Positions 18,133 to 27,215 of a stretch of 53,031 nucleotides of DNA are shown piece by piece (within the stretch, counting starts at the first letter, position 1; each line of letters begins with the position of its first letter). The position numbers and the translations under genes are program-made. Location of the stretch: the NCBI GenBank assembly GCA_002399785.1, contig DHEH01000008.1, forward strand, positions 1-53,031. The letters run 5' to 3'. Source of the stretch: Caryophanales bacterium UBA4855. Lineage in GTDB: Bacteria; Bacillota_I; Bacilli_A; RFN20; CAG-826. The notes below the pieces were generated by a model. The model made no database searches. It saw only the letters and a list, made by a program, of their open reading frames with translations, and had not been told where the DNA came from.

Positions 18133-20517
18133 ATGATTAGAGTTAAAAAAAGAACCGGCGAAATCGTTGATTTCGACATTAAAAAAATCGAAGGAGCTAT
18201 CGAAAAAGCATTTGATGCTTGCAATAAAGCATACAATCAAGAAATTATTAGCTTATTAGCTTTAAGAGCTACTGCAAATTTCAATAACAATAATAAAGTT
18301 GTTGATGGCATTATTAATGTTGAAGATATTCAAGATTCAGTCGAAATTAGTTTAATCGAATCTCAATATGTCGATGTTGCTAAAGCCTATATGTCATATA
18401 GAAAACAACACGAAACAATTAGACAACTTAACGAAACCGAATTAGATTTTAAGAAAACTGTCGATAATTATATAAATATTAAAGATTGGCGTGTTAAAGA
18501 AAACTCAACCGTTACTTATTCAGTCGGTGGTTTAATTTTAAACAATTCTGGAGCTATAACTGCGAATTATTGGTTGAGCCAAGTTTATGATAAAGAAATT
18601 GGTGATGCACATAGAAATGCTGATATTCATATTCATGATTTAAGCATGTTAACCGGTTATTGCGCTGGTTGGTCTTTAAAACAATTAATTAAAGATGGAT
18701 TAGGAGGAGTTCCTGGTAAAATCACTTCTTCTCCTGCAAGTCACTTATCAACTTTATGTAATCAAATGGTTAACTTCTTAGGTATTATGCAAAATGAATG
18801 GGCTGGAGCACAAGCTTTCTCCTCATTCGACACTTATCTTGCTCCTTTTGTTAAAGTTGATAATTTAACTTATAAGCAAGTAAAACAATGTATTCAATCA
18901 TTTATATATGGTGTTAATACCCCTTCTAGATGGGGAACTCAAGCACCATTTACCAACATCACTCTTGACTGGGTTGTTCCTAATGATTTAGCTGAACTCA
19001 ACGCACTTGTTGCTGGCAAAGAACAAAATTTTACATATAAAGATTGTGCCAAAGAAATGGCTATGATCAATAAAGCCTTCATTGAAATTATGATTGAAGG
19101 TGATGCTAATGGACGTGGATTCCAATATCCAATTCCAACTTACTCTATCACTAAAGATTTCGATTGGAGCGACAACGAAAACAATAGAATGTTGTTTGAG
19201 ATGACCGCTAAATATGGCACTCCATATTTCTCAAATTATATTAATTCTGATATGCAACCAAGCGATGTCAGAAGTATGTGTTGTAGATTAAGACTCGATT
19301 TAAGAGAATTAAGAAAGAAGTCTGGTGGTTTCTTCGGATCGGGTGAATCAACCGGTTCAATCGGCGTTGTAACAATAAATATGCCACGTATCGCTTATTT
19401 ATCCGCCAATAAAGAAGAATTTTATGCTCGTTTAACTAAATTAATGGATATCAGTGCTAGATCACTCAAAATTAAACGTGAATTCATAACTAAACTTCTC
19501 GATGCTGGATTATATCCATACACCAAGAGATATTTAGGAACATTTAAAAACCACTTCTCAACTATCGGAATTGTTGGTATGAATGAAGCTTGTTTAAATG
19601 CTCGTTGGTTAAATCACGATTTAACTTTTAAAGATTCTCAAGATTTCACTGTTGAAGTTTTAAACTTCATGAGAGAAAAGTTAAAGGATTATCAAGAAGA
19701 ATTCGGAGATTTATATAATCTTGAAGCCACTCCAGCAGAATCAACTTGCTATAGATTAGCTAAACACGATAAAGAAAGATATCCAGATATCATCACTGCT
19801 AGTGAAAACGGACATACTCCTTATTACACTAACTCTAGCCATCTTCCTGTCAGTTTCTCTGAAGATGTATTTAGCGCACTTGATATCGAAGATAGGTTTC
19901 AAACTTTATATACTTCAGGAACAGTTTTCCATACCTTCTTAGGCCAAAAACTTCCTGATTGGAAATCTTGTATGAATCTTGTTCGCAAGATTGCTGAAAA
20001 CTACAAATTACCTTATTTTACAATGTCTCCAACATACTCAGTTTGTAAAGAACATGGATATATTGAAGGTGAACATTGGACATGTCCAAAATGTGGAGGA
20101 AAAACTGAAGTTTATTCTCGTATTACCGGATATTATCGTCCACTTCAAAATTGGAATGATGGTAAAATCGAAGAATTTAAAGAGAGAAAAGAATATGTTT
20201 TAGGTTCTAGTCACTTAAAAGCAAAAGATGGACACGCTTGTGAAATGGAAAAAGAAGCAACAGGAACAAAACAAATAACAGACTTGATGTTATTTACTTC
20301 TCCCACTTGCCCAAATTGCAAATTAGCAAAAATGTTACTTGATCAAGCTAACATAAAATATACAAATATTGATGCTATTGAAAACAAAGATACAACCATT
20401 GCTTATGGAGTTACAAAAGCTCCAACATTACTCGTTCCTCATGGCGATCATTATGACGTTTATGAGAATGCCTCGTTGATAAAAGGCTACATTGAAAAAA
20501 GCAAAATCGCTTGCTAA
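18133..20517 (+). CDS. nrdD: Anaerobic ribonucleoside-triphosphate reductase with C-terminal redoxin domain
   Basis: Class III glycyl-radical enzyme that makes dNTPs without oxygen. Residues 1-95 are an ATP-cone (RVKKRTGEIVDFDI). The core has GYCAGWSLKQLI (first active-site Cys), YGVNTPSRWGTQAPFTN, MCCRLRLD, TPAESTCYRLAK and a zinc site CKEHGY...CPKCGG. The glycyl-radical loop reads SRITGYYRPLQ. Beyond the usual end, about residues 715-794 form a glutaredoxin/NrdH-like domain with CPNC (LMLFTSPTCPNCKLAKMLL, later KAPTLLVP with the cis-Pro). This suggests disulfide-driven rather than formate-driven turnover. AAAGGGG precedes the ATG. The reductase-like flavoprotein gene follows after 13 bases. 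Confidence 0.95.
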   Translation: MIRVKKRTGEIVDFDIKKIEGAIEKAFDACNKAYNQEIISLLALRATANFNNNNKVVDGIINVEDIQDSVEISLIESQYVDVAKAYMSYRKQHETIRQLNETELDFKKTVDNYINIKDWRVKENSTVTYSVGGLILNNSGAITANYWLSQVYDKEIGDAHRNADIHIHDLSMLTGYCAGWSLKQLIKDGLGGVPGKITSSPASHLSTLCNQMVNFLGIMQNEWAGAQAFSSFDTYLAPFVKVDNLTYKQVKQCIQSFIYGVNTPSRWGTQAPFTNITLDWVVPNDLAELNALVAGKEQNFTYKDCAKEMAMINKAFIEIMIEGDANGRGFQYPIPTYSITKDFDWSDNENNRMLFEMTAKYGTPYFSNYINSDMQPSDVRSMCCRLRLDLRELRKKSGGFFGSGESTGSIGVVTINMPRIAYLSANKEEFYARLTKLMDISARSLKIKREFITKLLDAGLYPYTKRYLGTFKNHFSTIGIVGMNEACLNARWLNHDLTFKDSQDFTVEVLNFMREKLKDYQEEFGDLYNLEATPAESTCYRLAKHDKERYPDIITASENGHTPYYTNSSHLPVSFSEDVFSALDIEDRFQTLYTSGTVFHTFLGQKLPDWKSCMNLVRKIAENYKLPYFTMSPTYSVCKEHGYIEGEHWTCPKCGGKTEVYSRITGYYRPLQNWNDGKIEEFKERKEYVLGSSHLKAKDGHACEMEKEATGTKQITDLMLFTSPTCPNCKLAKMLLDQANIKYTNIDAIENKDTTIAYGVTKAPTLLVPHGDHYDVYENASLIKGYIEKSKIAC

Positions 20518-20530
20518 TCCCTATTGAATT

Positions 20531-21463
20531 ATGGAAAAAACATACGATTGTATAATTGTAGGAGCTGGTCCAAGTGGACTTACTGCTGCATTAAATTTAA
20601 GACGAAACGGAAAGACCTGTATTGTTCTTGAGAAAGAAACAATCGGAGGACAAATTGCTGTAAGTCCACGAGTAGAAAACATTCCGGGTACTAAAGAAAT
20701 TAGTGGCGAAACTTTCGCTAATAATTTGTTTGATCAAATTTCAGATCTTGGTGCTGATTTTGGACTTGAAAATGTTGAGTCCATAACTAAAGAAAACGAT
20801 ATGTTTATTGTTAAAACAGATTATGAGACATATAAAGCATATTCAGTAATTCTTGCCACCGGTTGTAAACATAGAGAAATTAATGTTAAAGGTGAAAAAG
20901 AATTAACTGGCAAAGGAATTTCTTATTGCGCTGTTTGTGATGGTGCTTTCTATAAAAATGAAGACGTTGTTTTGATTGGAGATGCTAATACTGCTCTTCA
21001 ATACGCACTTCTTCTTTCTAATTATTGTACTCACGTTTATTTAAACACATTGTTTGATAAATTCTTTGCAGATAAAATCCTTATCGAACGAATTTTTAAA
21101 ACTCCTAATATTATTGTTGCTCACAATTTAAATTTAATTGAAATTAAAGGCCAGGAAAAATTAGAAGGTTTAGTTTTTGAAGATACAAAGACTAAAGAAA
21201 CAAAAGAATTTAAGGTTCGTGGTGCTTTTGTTGCTATCGGACAACTTCCTGATAACGACAAATTCAAAGATATAGTTAAATTAAATAAAGGCTATGTTGT
21301 GACAAATGAAAATATGGAAACATCTTGTCCTGGAATGTACGCAATAGGTGATTGCCGCGACAAAAAAGTCAGACAATTAACTACTGCATTCAGCGATGCT
21401 AGCATTGCAAGTTTCAACGTTAATTTTTATATAGAAGATATTAAAGGAGCTCAACATGAGTAA
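20531..21463 (+). CDS. trxB: Thioredoxin reductase-like flavoprotein with atypical NADPH site
   Basis: FAD disulfide reductase of 310 residues, predicted to reduce a redoxin such as the one fused to NrdD. The FAD motif GAGPSGLTAAL is at residues 11-21, the redox motif is CAVC (YCAVCDGAF, about residue 137), and the second FAD motif is YAIGDCRDK. In the pyridine-nucleotide domain the usual GGGDSA is GDANTA, and the HRRDxxRA motif that binds the NADPH phosphate is replaced by NTLFDKFFADK. It may therefore use another donor, as in ferredoxin-dependent flavin thioredoxin reductases. It follows nrdD by 13 bases without a clear Shine-Dalgarno, suggesting coupling. The trx-reductase fold is certain; the electron donor is not. 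Confidence 0.88.
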   Translation: MEKTYDCIIVGAGPSGLTAALNLRRNGKTCIVLEKETIGGQIAVSPRVENIPGTKEISGETFANNLFDQISDLGADFGLENVESITKENDMFIVKTDYETYKAYSVILATGCKHREINVKGEKELTGKGISYCAVCDGAFYKNEDVVLIGDANTALQYALLLSNYCTHVYLNTLFDKFFADKILIERIFKTPNIIVAHNLNLIEIKGQEKLEGLVFEDTKTKETKEFKVRGAFVAIGQLPDNDKFKDIVKLNKGYVVTNENMETSCPGMYAIGDCRDKKVRQLTTAFSDASIASFNVNFYIEDIKGAQHE

Positions 21464-21624
21464 AGAACAACAACAAGTAAAAGACATTATTGATGAAAGT
21501 AAAATGCTTGGTGATGAAGCTTCTGTTGAATACTTTAACGAAACAAAAAAAGATAGAATTAAACGACAAACTGGATATATTGATTATATTGAAAAAGTAA
21601 AAAACTCAGTTCATTAAGAACTGA
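21457..21624 (+). CDS. Small 55-residue protein at the end of the nrdD operon
   Basis: An ORF overlapping the last codons of the reductase gene, with AAAGGAG six bases before its ATG. The product is highly charged and helical (MSKEQQQVKDIIDESKMLGD at the start), without Cys or membrane segments. Its last codons run through the stem of the operon terminator. The strong ribosome-binding site and tight coupling argue that it is translated. I do not recognise the family; a role linked to anaerobic nucleotide reduction is guilt by association only. Confidence 0.65.
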
Positions 21625-21632
21625 GTTTTTCT
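21601..21632. terminator. Bidirectional terminator between nrdD operon and MFS gene
   Basis: A 12-bp stem AAAACTCAGTTC/GAACTGAGTTTT with loop ATTAA ends in a T-run on the plus strand and an A-run mirror on the minus strand. It overlaps both the small ORF's stop and the MFS gene's stop codon at 21614. Confidence 0.85.
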
Positions 21633-22870
21633 GTCTTTATGTGTTCTTTTTTAACGCTTATCGCAGAACATACATATAAGATTCCAGATGAAACCACTAA
21701 CAATAAAGAAACTAAACACATTGCTAATGAATTCACTGTATATAACCAACCAGTAAGAATTGATCCAACAAACCAAAATAAACCAAAAACAATATCAAAA
21801 ACACTAAAAGCTTTCCCTCTTTTGTCTTTACTAGATAAATCGGTAACCGCACTAAGCATTACTGATTCTTGAGCTCCTATTCCGACACCCCACAATCCTG
21901 CACCAATTAGTACAGACCGCAATTGACCAAAATACATAAAGAAAAAGCAAAACGGACTCGATATTAAAGTTGCTATGACTAACGTTATAAAACCCTTTTT
22001 ATCATATAAAATTCCGAAGATTAAGGAGCTTACTGCATCGATAAGCATTGCAAAACTATAAATTAACGGCAAATAATTGTTATCAATAATATTTAAAGAC
22101 ATCACATGAGAAGTAAATAAAGGAAAATCTACAAATCCTAATGCCATTAATGCTGATCCTATCAATAAAAAAATGAATGGTTTATTAAAGATCTTTTTCT
22201 TTTCTTCTGGTTTTTCTTTTTCAAATACTTCAGGATGAGGATACTTAAATCTTGATATTAGTAATATCGTTAAACAAACTACAACCGGAATACCCAAAAC
22301 TAAAAAACCAATTCTATATTTATCGTATGTACTTATCTCACCAACAATTAAATATGTAACTGTTAAAATAATAGGTCCTAAAAAAGCTCCAATTTGATCC
22401 AACAATTCATTAATTGCAAAACTTTTTCCGGTACCATTTTCCTTAGCGGCAAAACTAATTAATGAGTTTTTTGCTGGCTTTTTAATTGCCTTTCCAACTT
22501 TCTCTAAAATGATAAAAGTACATGCCAATCCCCATCCGTTTGTTGGAACTAGAGCTAATAATGGAATCATAATTAAATCTAAAATATATCCAATAATTGT
22601 AAAGGTCCAATAGCGTTTTGTCTTATCGACAGCCCACCCAGTTAATAAGCGTAAAGAATATCCAATAAACATTCCTAATCCACTTGTAATAGAAATAGCT
22701 AAAGCAGAAGCCCCAACAAAAGATTCAAATGCACCAATAATTGATGAGGCACCTTCATGAACCATATCATTGAAACAAGACATAAAAGCCATTAAAATCA
22801 AAAAAGATAAAGCTGTTCTGGCATGAATTAAGGATTTGCCACTAGCTTTATTTTTATTATTTTGATTCAT
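21614..22870 (-). CDS. MFS transporter
   Basis: A 418-residue, roughly 12-span major facilitator protein. The charged intracellular loop between spans 2 and 3 reads GWAVDKTKRYW, the MFS A-like motif, and a second one is FGILYDKKGF in the C-terminal half. A Lys/Glu-rich central loop (EKEKPEEKKK) separates the two six-helix halves. Its ATG at 22870 is two bases after the nrdG stop codon, so the two genes are co-translated. Substrate cannot be told from sequence. The coupling to nrdG is notable but may be only positional. Confidence 0.85.
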   Translation of the reverse strand: MNQNNKNKASGKSLIHARTALSFLILMAFMSCFNDMVHEGASSIIGAFESFVGASALAISITSGLGMFIGYSLRLLTGWAVDKTKRYWTFTIIGYILDLIMIPLLALVPTNGWGLACTFIILEKVGKAIKKPAKNSLISFAAKENGTGKSFAINELLDQIGAFLGPIILTVTYLIVGEISTYDKYRIGFLVLGIPVVVCLTILLISRFKYPHPEVFEKEKPEEKKKIFNKPFIFLLIGSALMALGFVDFPLFTSHVMSLNIIDNNYLPLIYSFAMLIDAVSSLIFGILYDKKGFITLVIATLISSPFCFFFMYFGQLRSVLIGAGLWGVGIGAQESVMLSAVTDLSSKDKRGKAFSVFDIVFGLFWFVGSILTGWLYTVNSLAMCLVSLLLVVSSGILYVCSAISVKKEHIKTEKLSS

Positions 22871-22872
22871 AA

Positions 22873-23565
22873 TCAATAACCTCTTAAATCTACTTGTTTT
22901 ACGAATTTTCTTAAATAATCTCTAAACTTAATTGCCTCTTCCTCAGGCACGGCATGGAAGCCATGAGCAATGCAATTATCACTATCAATATATTTTTGAA
23001 GAAACAGTTTATTTGCATTTCCAATTAACTTTTCAATGCCTTCCATTGATTTCATATCATGAAATTCTAACATCATAGTTGTTCGAAATTCATAGCCAAT
23101 CCCACTTCTTTTTAAGAAATCGATGGTTTCTTTTATTTTTTCAATATGAAGATTTTCTGCTCTAATTGTGAGAGAATATTTGTCTTCAGAATTTTTAATA
23201 TCCATAGCCACATAGTCAATTAATCCATTATTATATAAATCTTTAACAATCTCAGGATGTGTACCGTTTGTATCCAATTTAACTAGATAACCAAGTTTCT
23301 TTATTTTAATAATTTTTTCTTTTAAATCAGGCATCAAAGTTGGTTCACCACCACTTATAACGACTGCATCTAGCACATTTTTTCTTTCTTTTAAGTAATC
23401 TAAAATTTGTTCAAAAGGAATAATAGGTTGTTCAATTGGTTTTAAAACAAGACCCCCATTTTGACAAAATGGACATCTAAAATTGCATCCAGCAAAAAAT
23501 AAAATACAAGACAATTTGTTATCGTAATCAACTAAAGACAACTTTTCAATACCACTAAATTCCAT
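22873..23565 (-). CDS. nrdG: Anaerobic ribonucleotide reductase activating protein (radical SAM)
   Basis: Radical SAM enzyme that installs the glycyl radical on NrdD. The 230-residue protein has the iron-sulfur motif FFAGCNFRCPFCQNG (CxxxCxxC near residues 26-33), the SAM-binding VISGGEPTL, and KLDTNGTHPEIV. It belongs to the longer NrdG2-type group. Although nrdD is 2.3 kb away on the opposite strand, both are in this cluster. TATAAT at 23572-23577 ends exactly six bases before the ATG and there is no Shine-Dalgarno, so the message looks leaderless. An alternative would be a pyruvate-formate-lyase-activase-like enzyme, less likely beside nrdD. Confidence 0.88.
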   Translation of the reverse strand: MEFSGIEKLSLVDYDNKLSCILFFAGCNFRCPFCQNGGLVLKPIEQPIIPFEQILDYLKERKNVLDAVVISGGEPTLMPDLKEKIIKIKKLGYLVKLDTNGTHPEIVKDLYNNGLIDYVAMDIKNSEDKYSLTIRAENLHIEKIKETIDFLKRSGIGYEFRTTMMLEFHDMKSMEGIEKLIGNANKLFLQKYIDSDNCIAHGFHAVPEEEAIKFRDYLRKFVKQVDLRGY

Positions 23566-23621
23566 ACAAAAATTATAACACAGATAACATGCGTTGATTC
23601 TCTATTTTAGGTCAATATGTT

Positions 23622-24185
23622 TTATTCCTTTATATTGTAATTAGACTTATTTAATCTCATATAAACCATTTGTACATCTTTATTTAATTTTGGATAAAAA
23701 ATAGTTTTTATATAATCGTATTTCATTCAACATTTGCGCATTACGCCACCACTATGCGGATTTTCTTCTAAATAACACGCGATAATATTTTCAAAACCTT
23801 CACTAGCAAATAAATAATTAATTATTTCAGCAAAAGCTTCGCTCATGATTCCTTGATGCCAATAATCATCACTTAAAACATAACCGATTTCAATTTCGCT
23901 TGTTTTAATATCTAACATAATTGAAGAAAGGCAGCCAATCACATTTTGTGGTTTTTCTTTAAGTGCAATAACCCAAGCATAATAATTAAGTTGATTGCTT
24001 TTTTTCATTTCTGATTCGTAATACTCTTTTGTATCTTGTTCAGAACCGTGAGGGTACCAAGTTAATAAACGACAAACGTTAGGTCTAGAACAATAACTTA
24101 AATATGCAGATTTATAATCATCTTTCAAAATTCTTCTTAAAATAAGTCTATTTGTATGCAATTCTTTTGTGCCGTGAAAATTCAT
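23622..24185 (-). pseudogene. GNAT acetyltransferase (RimJ/RimL type) interrupted by an in-frame TGA
   Basis: Residues 1-152 form a RimJ/RimL-like N-acetyltransferase (LHTNRLILRRILKDDYKSAY at the start, IGCLSSIMLD, EIGYVLSDDYWHQGIMSEA, ENPHSGGVMRKC). A TGA at 23727-23729 stops it where the family continues KxGF/KxGM with a glycine. Reading past it, the same frame stays open for 35 more codons (MKYDYIKTIFYP...VQMVYMRL) to a TAA at 23622, restoring a typical 188-codon length. One GGA-to-TGA change explains it. The promoter is intact: TATACT ends six bases before the ATG. The 152-residue product may still be made but lacks the last strand of the fold. Confidence 0.8.
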
Positions 24186-24231
24186 ATTTTGAGTATACCA
24201 TAATAGTGAATAAACTTGTAAAATATAAGGT

Positions 24232-25320
24232 ATGTCAACAGAAAATCATAATCAAAACATAACCAATTATGTACAGATGTTTTATAAAACTTTTAAAGAA
24301 TCCCCTGCAAATCCCATTGATTTTGCTGTTTTTTCTAAATTAGCATACTTTGATTTTGGTATATTTTTAACCAATAGAAAAATCATAAAATTATCAGAGA
24401 TAGGAAAATTGCAATATGCAAAATTATTTTTAGATCGTCCATCATATAATCCTCAAGATAAAATTTTTATAGAGAATGTTAGTAAAAACCCAAGATTTAA
24501 AAATATTTTAGTTAAAAAATTCACTCAATCTCGAGACAAAGCATTAGAAGAACAATTTTCTGCAGTAACTTTCCAAATTAATTTTCGTACATTAGTTATT
24601 GTTTTTCGTGGTACCGATGGCACAACTATTGGTTGGAAAGAAGATTTTAATATGCCCTTAGGTCCAACCCCAGGGCAACTAAAAGCAGTTGATTACTTAA
24701 ATAAAATTGCCCATTTTAATTTTAAAAAACTTTATGTTTGTGGTCATTCAAAAGGTGGTAATTTAGCATATTTTGGAAGCTACAATTGTAAGCCAAAATA
24801 TCAAAAAAGGCTTGTAAATGTCTTCTCTTTTGATGGACCAGGTCTTCAAATAAATGAAAATTTTAACTTTTTAAATAAAGATCTTGAATCTAAATTTATT
24901 AAATATGTTCCTGAAAATTCTTTATTTGGATTGTTGTTTGAAAACCAAAAAAAAATAAACATAATTGATGCTGATGGACAATTTTTCTATCAGCACGATT
25001 TATATAACCGGAAAGTTTCATTACTTAACATCGAATTTGTTCAAGGGAAAAAGCTCAGCGATAAATCCGTTGCGCTCTATAAAAAAATAAATGAACATCT
25101 TTGTGTTTTAGATTTAGACTCTTATAAATTTTTCATTGATACCACTTTTCAATTACTTGATTCATCAAAAATTTATTACACTCATGAAATTTTCGATAAT
25201 AAAATTGCAACAATAAAATTAATGCGTGAACAATACAAAAACCTTAATACTGATATTAAAAATAGATATAAAATAATTTTAAAAGTAATTATTCCGATTG
25301 CAAGAAAGGCCATGAAATGA
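24232..25320 (+). CDS. DUF2974 (Mbeg1-like) lipase-fold protein
   Basis: A 362-residue cytosolic protein with the alpha/beta-hydrolase nucleophile elbow VCGHSKGGNLAYF (Ser at about residue 173), preceded by FQINFRTLVIVFRGTDGT, which resembles the lipase class 3 core. FSFDGPGL supplies the acid region. DUF2974 proteins are widespread in Firmicutes and of unknown substrate. The stop TGA overlaps the start of the next gene by four bases (ATGA). No Shine-Dalgarno; a TAAAAT hexamer seven bases before the ATG suggests a near-leaderless message. It is divergent from the broken GNAT gene. Confidence 0.85.
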   Translation: MSTENHNQNITNYVQMFYKTFKESPANPIDFAVFSKLAYFDFGIFLTNRKIIKLSEIGKLQYAKLFLDRPSYNPQDKIFIENVSKNPRFKNILVKKFTQSRDKALEEQFSAVTFQINFRTLVIVFRGTDGTTIGWKEDFNMPLGPTPGQLKAVDYLNKIAHFNFKKLYVCGHSKGGNLAYFGSYNCKPKYQKRLVNVFSFDGPGLQINENFNFLNKDLESKFIKYVPENSLFGLLFENQKKINIIDADGQFFYQHDLYNRKVSLLNIEFVQGKKLSDKSVALYKKINEHLCVLDLDSYKFFIDTTFQLLDSSKIYYTHEIFDNKIATIKLMREQYKNLNTDIKNRYKIILKVIIPIARKAMK

Positions 25321-25949
25321 AATATCACATACTAAAACACTTACATACTATAGACACACATAGGTGGTTTGTTTTCAAAAACTGCTGCAAATGCGGCTTC
25401 TTTTTGAGAGGATTGGTGCATGATCTATCAAAATATTCTCCAAGCGAATTTTTTCCAAGTGCCAAATATTATAAAGGAACAGGCTCACCAGTTTTTAGAC
25501 AAAGATTTGATGAGGGCTTATATTCCTCAATAGCTGTTCATCACACAAATAGAAATCCACACCATTTTGAATATCGGGAAGATGAATATTTAGGAAATAT
25601 CGTTGTTAAAAAGATGCCATACAAATACTCAGTAGAATATGTTTGTGATGTAATTGCTGCAAGTATGGTTTATTTAAAAAAGGGATTTGCAAAAGAAAAG
25701 CCATACGATTTTTTTGTGACTAGGAGCAAATGGTATTTTATGCACCCAATGACAAGAGAATTTATTACCAATTTATTAAAGATTTATTCTATTGAAGGAT
25801 TTAAAGGATTAAAGAAAAAAACAACCAAAAAATTATACCAAGATTTGTCCTCTCTATACAAAGACACATGTATTTTATATTTTTATAAAGATAAGAAAAA
25901 ATTCGATTTTATAGAATTAGATGAAAACGTCGATCCAACAAACATTTAA
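25317..25949 (+). CDS. DUF5662 family protein (HD-like)
   Basis: A 210-residue protein with LRGLVHDLSKYSPSEF (residues 34-49), whose HDxSK is typical of DUF5662, followed by AVHHTNRNPHHFEY with several conserved His. These resemble metal-binding HD-domain motifs. No signal peptide or membrane span. It is coupled by a four-base overlap with the DUF2974 gene, so the two proteins probably act together or in one condition. Reaction unknown. Confidence 0.8.
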   Translation: MKYHILKHLHTIDTHRWFVFKNCCKCGFFLRGLVHDLSKYSPSEFFPSAKYYKGTGSPVFRQRFDEGLYSSIAVHHTNRNPHHFEYREDEYLGNIVVKKMPYKYSVEYVCDVIAASMVYLKKGFAKEKPYDFFVTRSKWYFMHPMTREFITNLLKIYSIEGFKGLKKKTTKKLYQDLSSLYKDTCILYFYKDKKKFDFIELDENVDPTNI

Positions 25950-26332
25950 TACAAACAAATAATAAATTCACCCTCTTTACAAATGGCTTTGTTTCTTCTC
26001 AATTCATTTATTAGATGAGGGTTTTTAAATTCTTTACCAAATACAATTTTATAATTCTTAAATTTATTCGTTAAAAAATCAGATACATGTTTTATTAACG
26101 CATAATCAATAAATAAACTGTCTTTTACATATAATTTTCTTGAAGTTTCGTCATTAGATAAGGTAATAAATCCATTAAGCTTTCCAAAGGCATAAACCAT
26201 AAGAGCAAAATTATTTTTGTCGTCTAAAAATACACGCAAAACATTAGCGTCATATATTACATTACAATTTTTGTAATGCTCCATTACTTCATTGTTTGGT
26301 TTTGTTAAGTATTTGATTTGAATTTTTGCCAT
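25946..26332 (-). CDS. Hypothetical protein, 128 residues
   Basis: Mixed alpha/beta protein with no motif I recognise. A Lys/Asn-rich C-terminal half ends in EGEFIICLY. AAGGA lies about ten bases before the ATG and an AT-rich promoter-like stretch is further upstream, so expression is plausible. It converges on the DUF5662 gene with a four-base overlap of stop codons. The layout (two beta-rich halves, small size) could fit an N-acetyltransferase-like fold, but there is no clear acetyl-CoA loop. Confidence 0.6.
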   Translation of the reverse strand: MAKIQIKYLTKPNNEVMEHYKNCNVIYDANVLRVFLDDKNNFALMVYAFGKLNGFITLSNDETSRKLYVKDSLFIDYALIKHVSDFLTNKFKNYKIVFGKEFKNPHLINELRRNKAICKEGEFIICLY

Positions 26333-26393
26333 ACAAGATACTTCCTTTACACACTATAATTTATAACAAAATAATGGGTTTTTGCAAGGGATT

Positions 26394-27215
26394 TTAATAT
26401 TTTACAGCCTGTAAACCTTTATCTTTTAAATATTTATCAAGCACCGATTTATTGTGTCCATAAGTAATAATATGGTGATTACCAATTGGGTTCTTTAAAA
26501 AATATCTAACATTATCTGGGCTATTTAATTTGATCTTTATTTGAGTTCTACATAAATCTGTTTGATTTAAATTTTGTTCAATTTCGCCTTCAAGAATTAT
26601 ATATTGTTTTAAATCAGCAGAAACACGAAATACAGTGACAGGTCCGACTTGCATTTCACCTTTAATTGCAACACCAGTATTACTTTCAAAATGTGTATCT
26701 AATTTATAAGAATTACACATATCTAAAGGAAGCGTGCAATGAGCAATAACGAATTCATTTGAATCTTGCAAAATATAACTAGGATTAGCTTGAAAACCAT
26801 GTTTTTTAAGCAATTTATTAGCTAAAAACATCGAAATCATTGCTGGAACATCGCCTTCACAACTAGCAATTATTCCTTCTTCATTTAATAAAGACAAACC
26901 TAAACATGCAGTTGTATGTAAAGTGCCTAATAAATCGAAACAACGAATAGTAAAACCTTTTAAATTATGTTTTTTGACTAATTCTTTAATTGAAAAATAT
27001 AATCTATAAGCTTTATTAAGCTCGTTTTCATCAAAAGAAGCATGAAGTAAACCTTTTGGGTAAATTACATCTTTATTTTCGTTATATAAGTCGCTTAATT
27101 CCTTAATATCTAAAGAAACTAATTCAATACCCAAAACTTTTTTTGTCATTTCTGGATCGACATGACAAGAAATCAACCAATCGCTTGGAGCACCTAAAAT
27201 TCCTAATCTATCCAT
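26394..27215 (-). CDS. FucI/AraA-fold isomerase-like protein, C-terminal part
   Basis: The 273-residue product resembles the C-terminal two-thirds of L-fucose isomerase-like proteins: LGILGAPSDWLI at the N-terminus, FTIRCFDLLGTLHTTACLGLS, the EGDVPAMISMFLANKLL block with a metal-site-like acid, and a beta-rich C-terminal domain with GNHHIITYGH. The first ATG overlaps the end of the upstream ORF by eight bases and carries AAGGAG seven bases before it. The N-terminal domain of the same fold is encoded by that upstream ORF. A sugar isomerase role is inferred; the substrate is unknown. Confidence 0.7.
   Translation of the reverse strand: MDRLGILGAPSDWLISCHVDPEMTKKVLGIELVSLDIKELSDLYNENKDVIYPKGLLHASFDENELNKAYRLYFSIKELVKKHNLKGFTIRCFDLLGTLHTTACLGLSLLNEEGIIASCEGDVPAMISMFLANKLLKKHGFQANPSYILQDSNEFVIAHCTLPLDMCNSYKLDTHFESNTGVAIKGEMQVGPVTVFRVSADLKQYIILEGEIEQNLNQTDLCRTQIKIKLNSPDNVRYFLKNPIGNHHIITYGHNKSVLDKYLKDKGLQAVKY

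Noticed and set aside
23622..24185. TGA read as sense (Mollicutes Trp or Gracilibacteria-type Gly code).
   Set aside because: TGA ends nrdG, the DUF2974 gene, the SprT gene and the 48.1 kb gene at sensible positions, and Trp is encoded by TGG throughout.
27208..27215. Programmed -1 frameshift joining the two FucI-like ORFs.
   Set aside because: The second ORF is in the +1 frame and carries its own Shine-Dalgarno, so translation by coupling is simpler.
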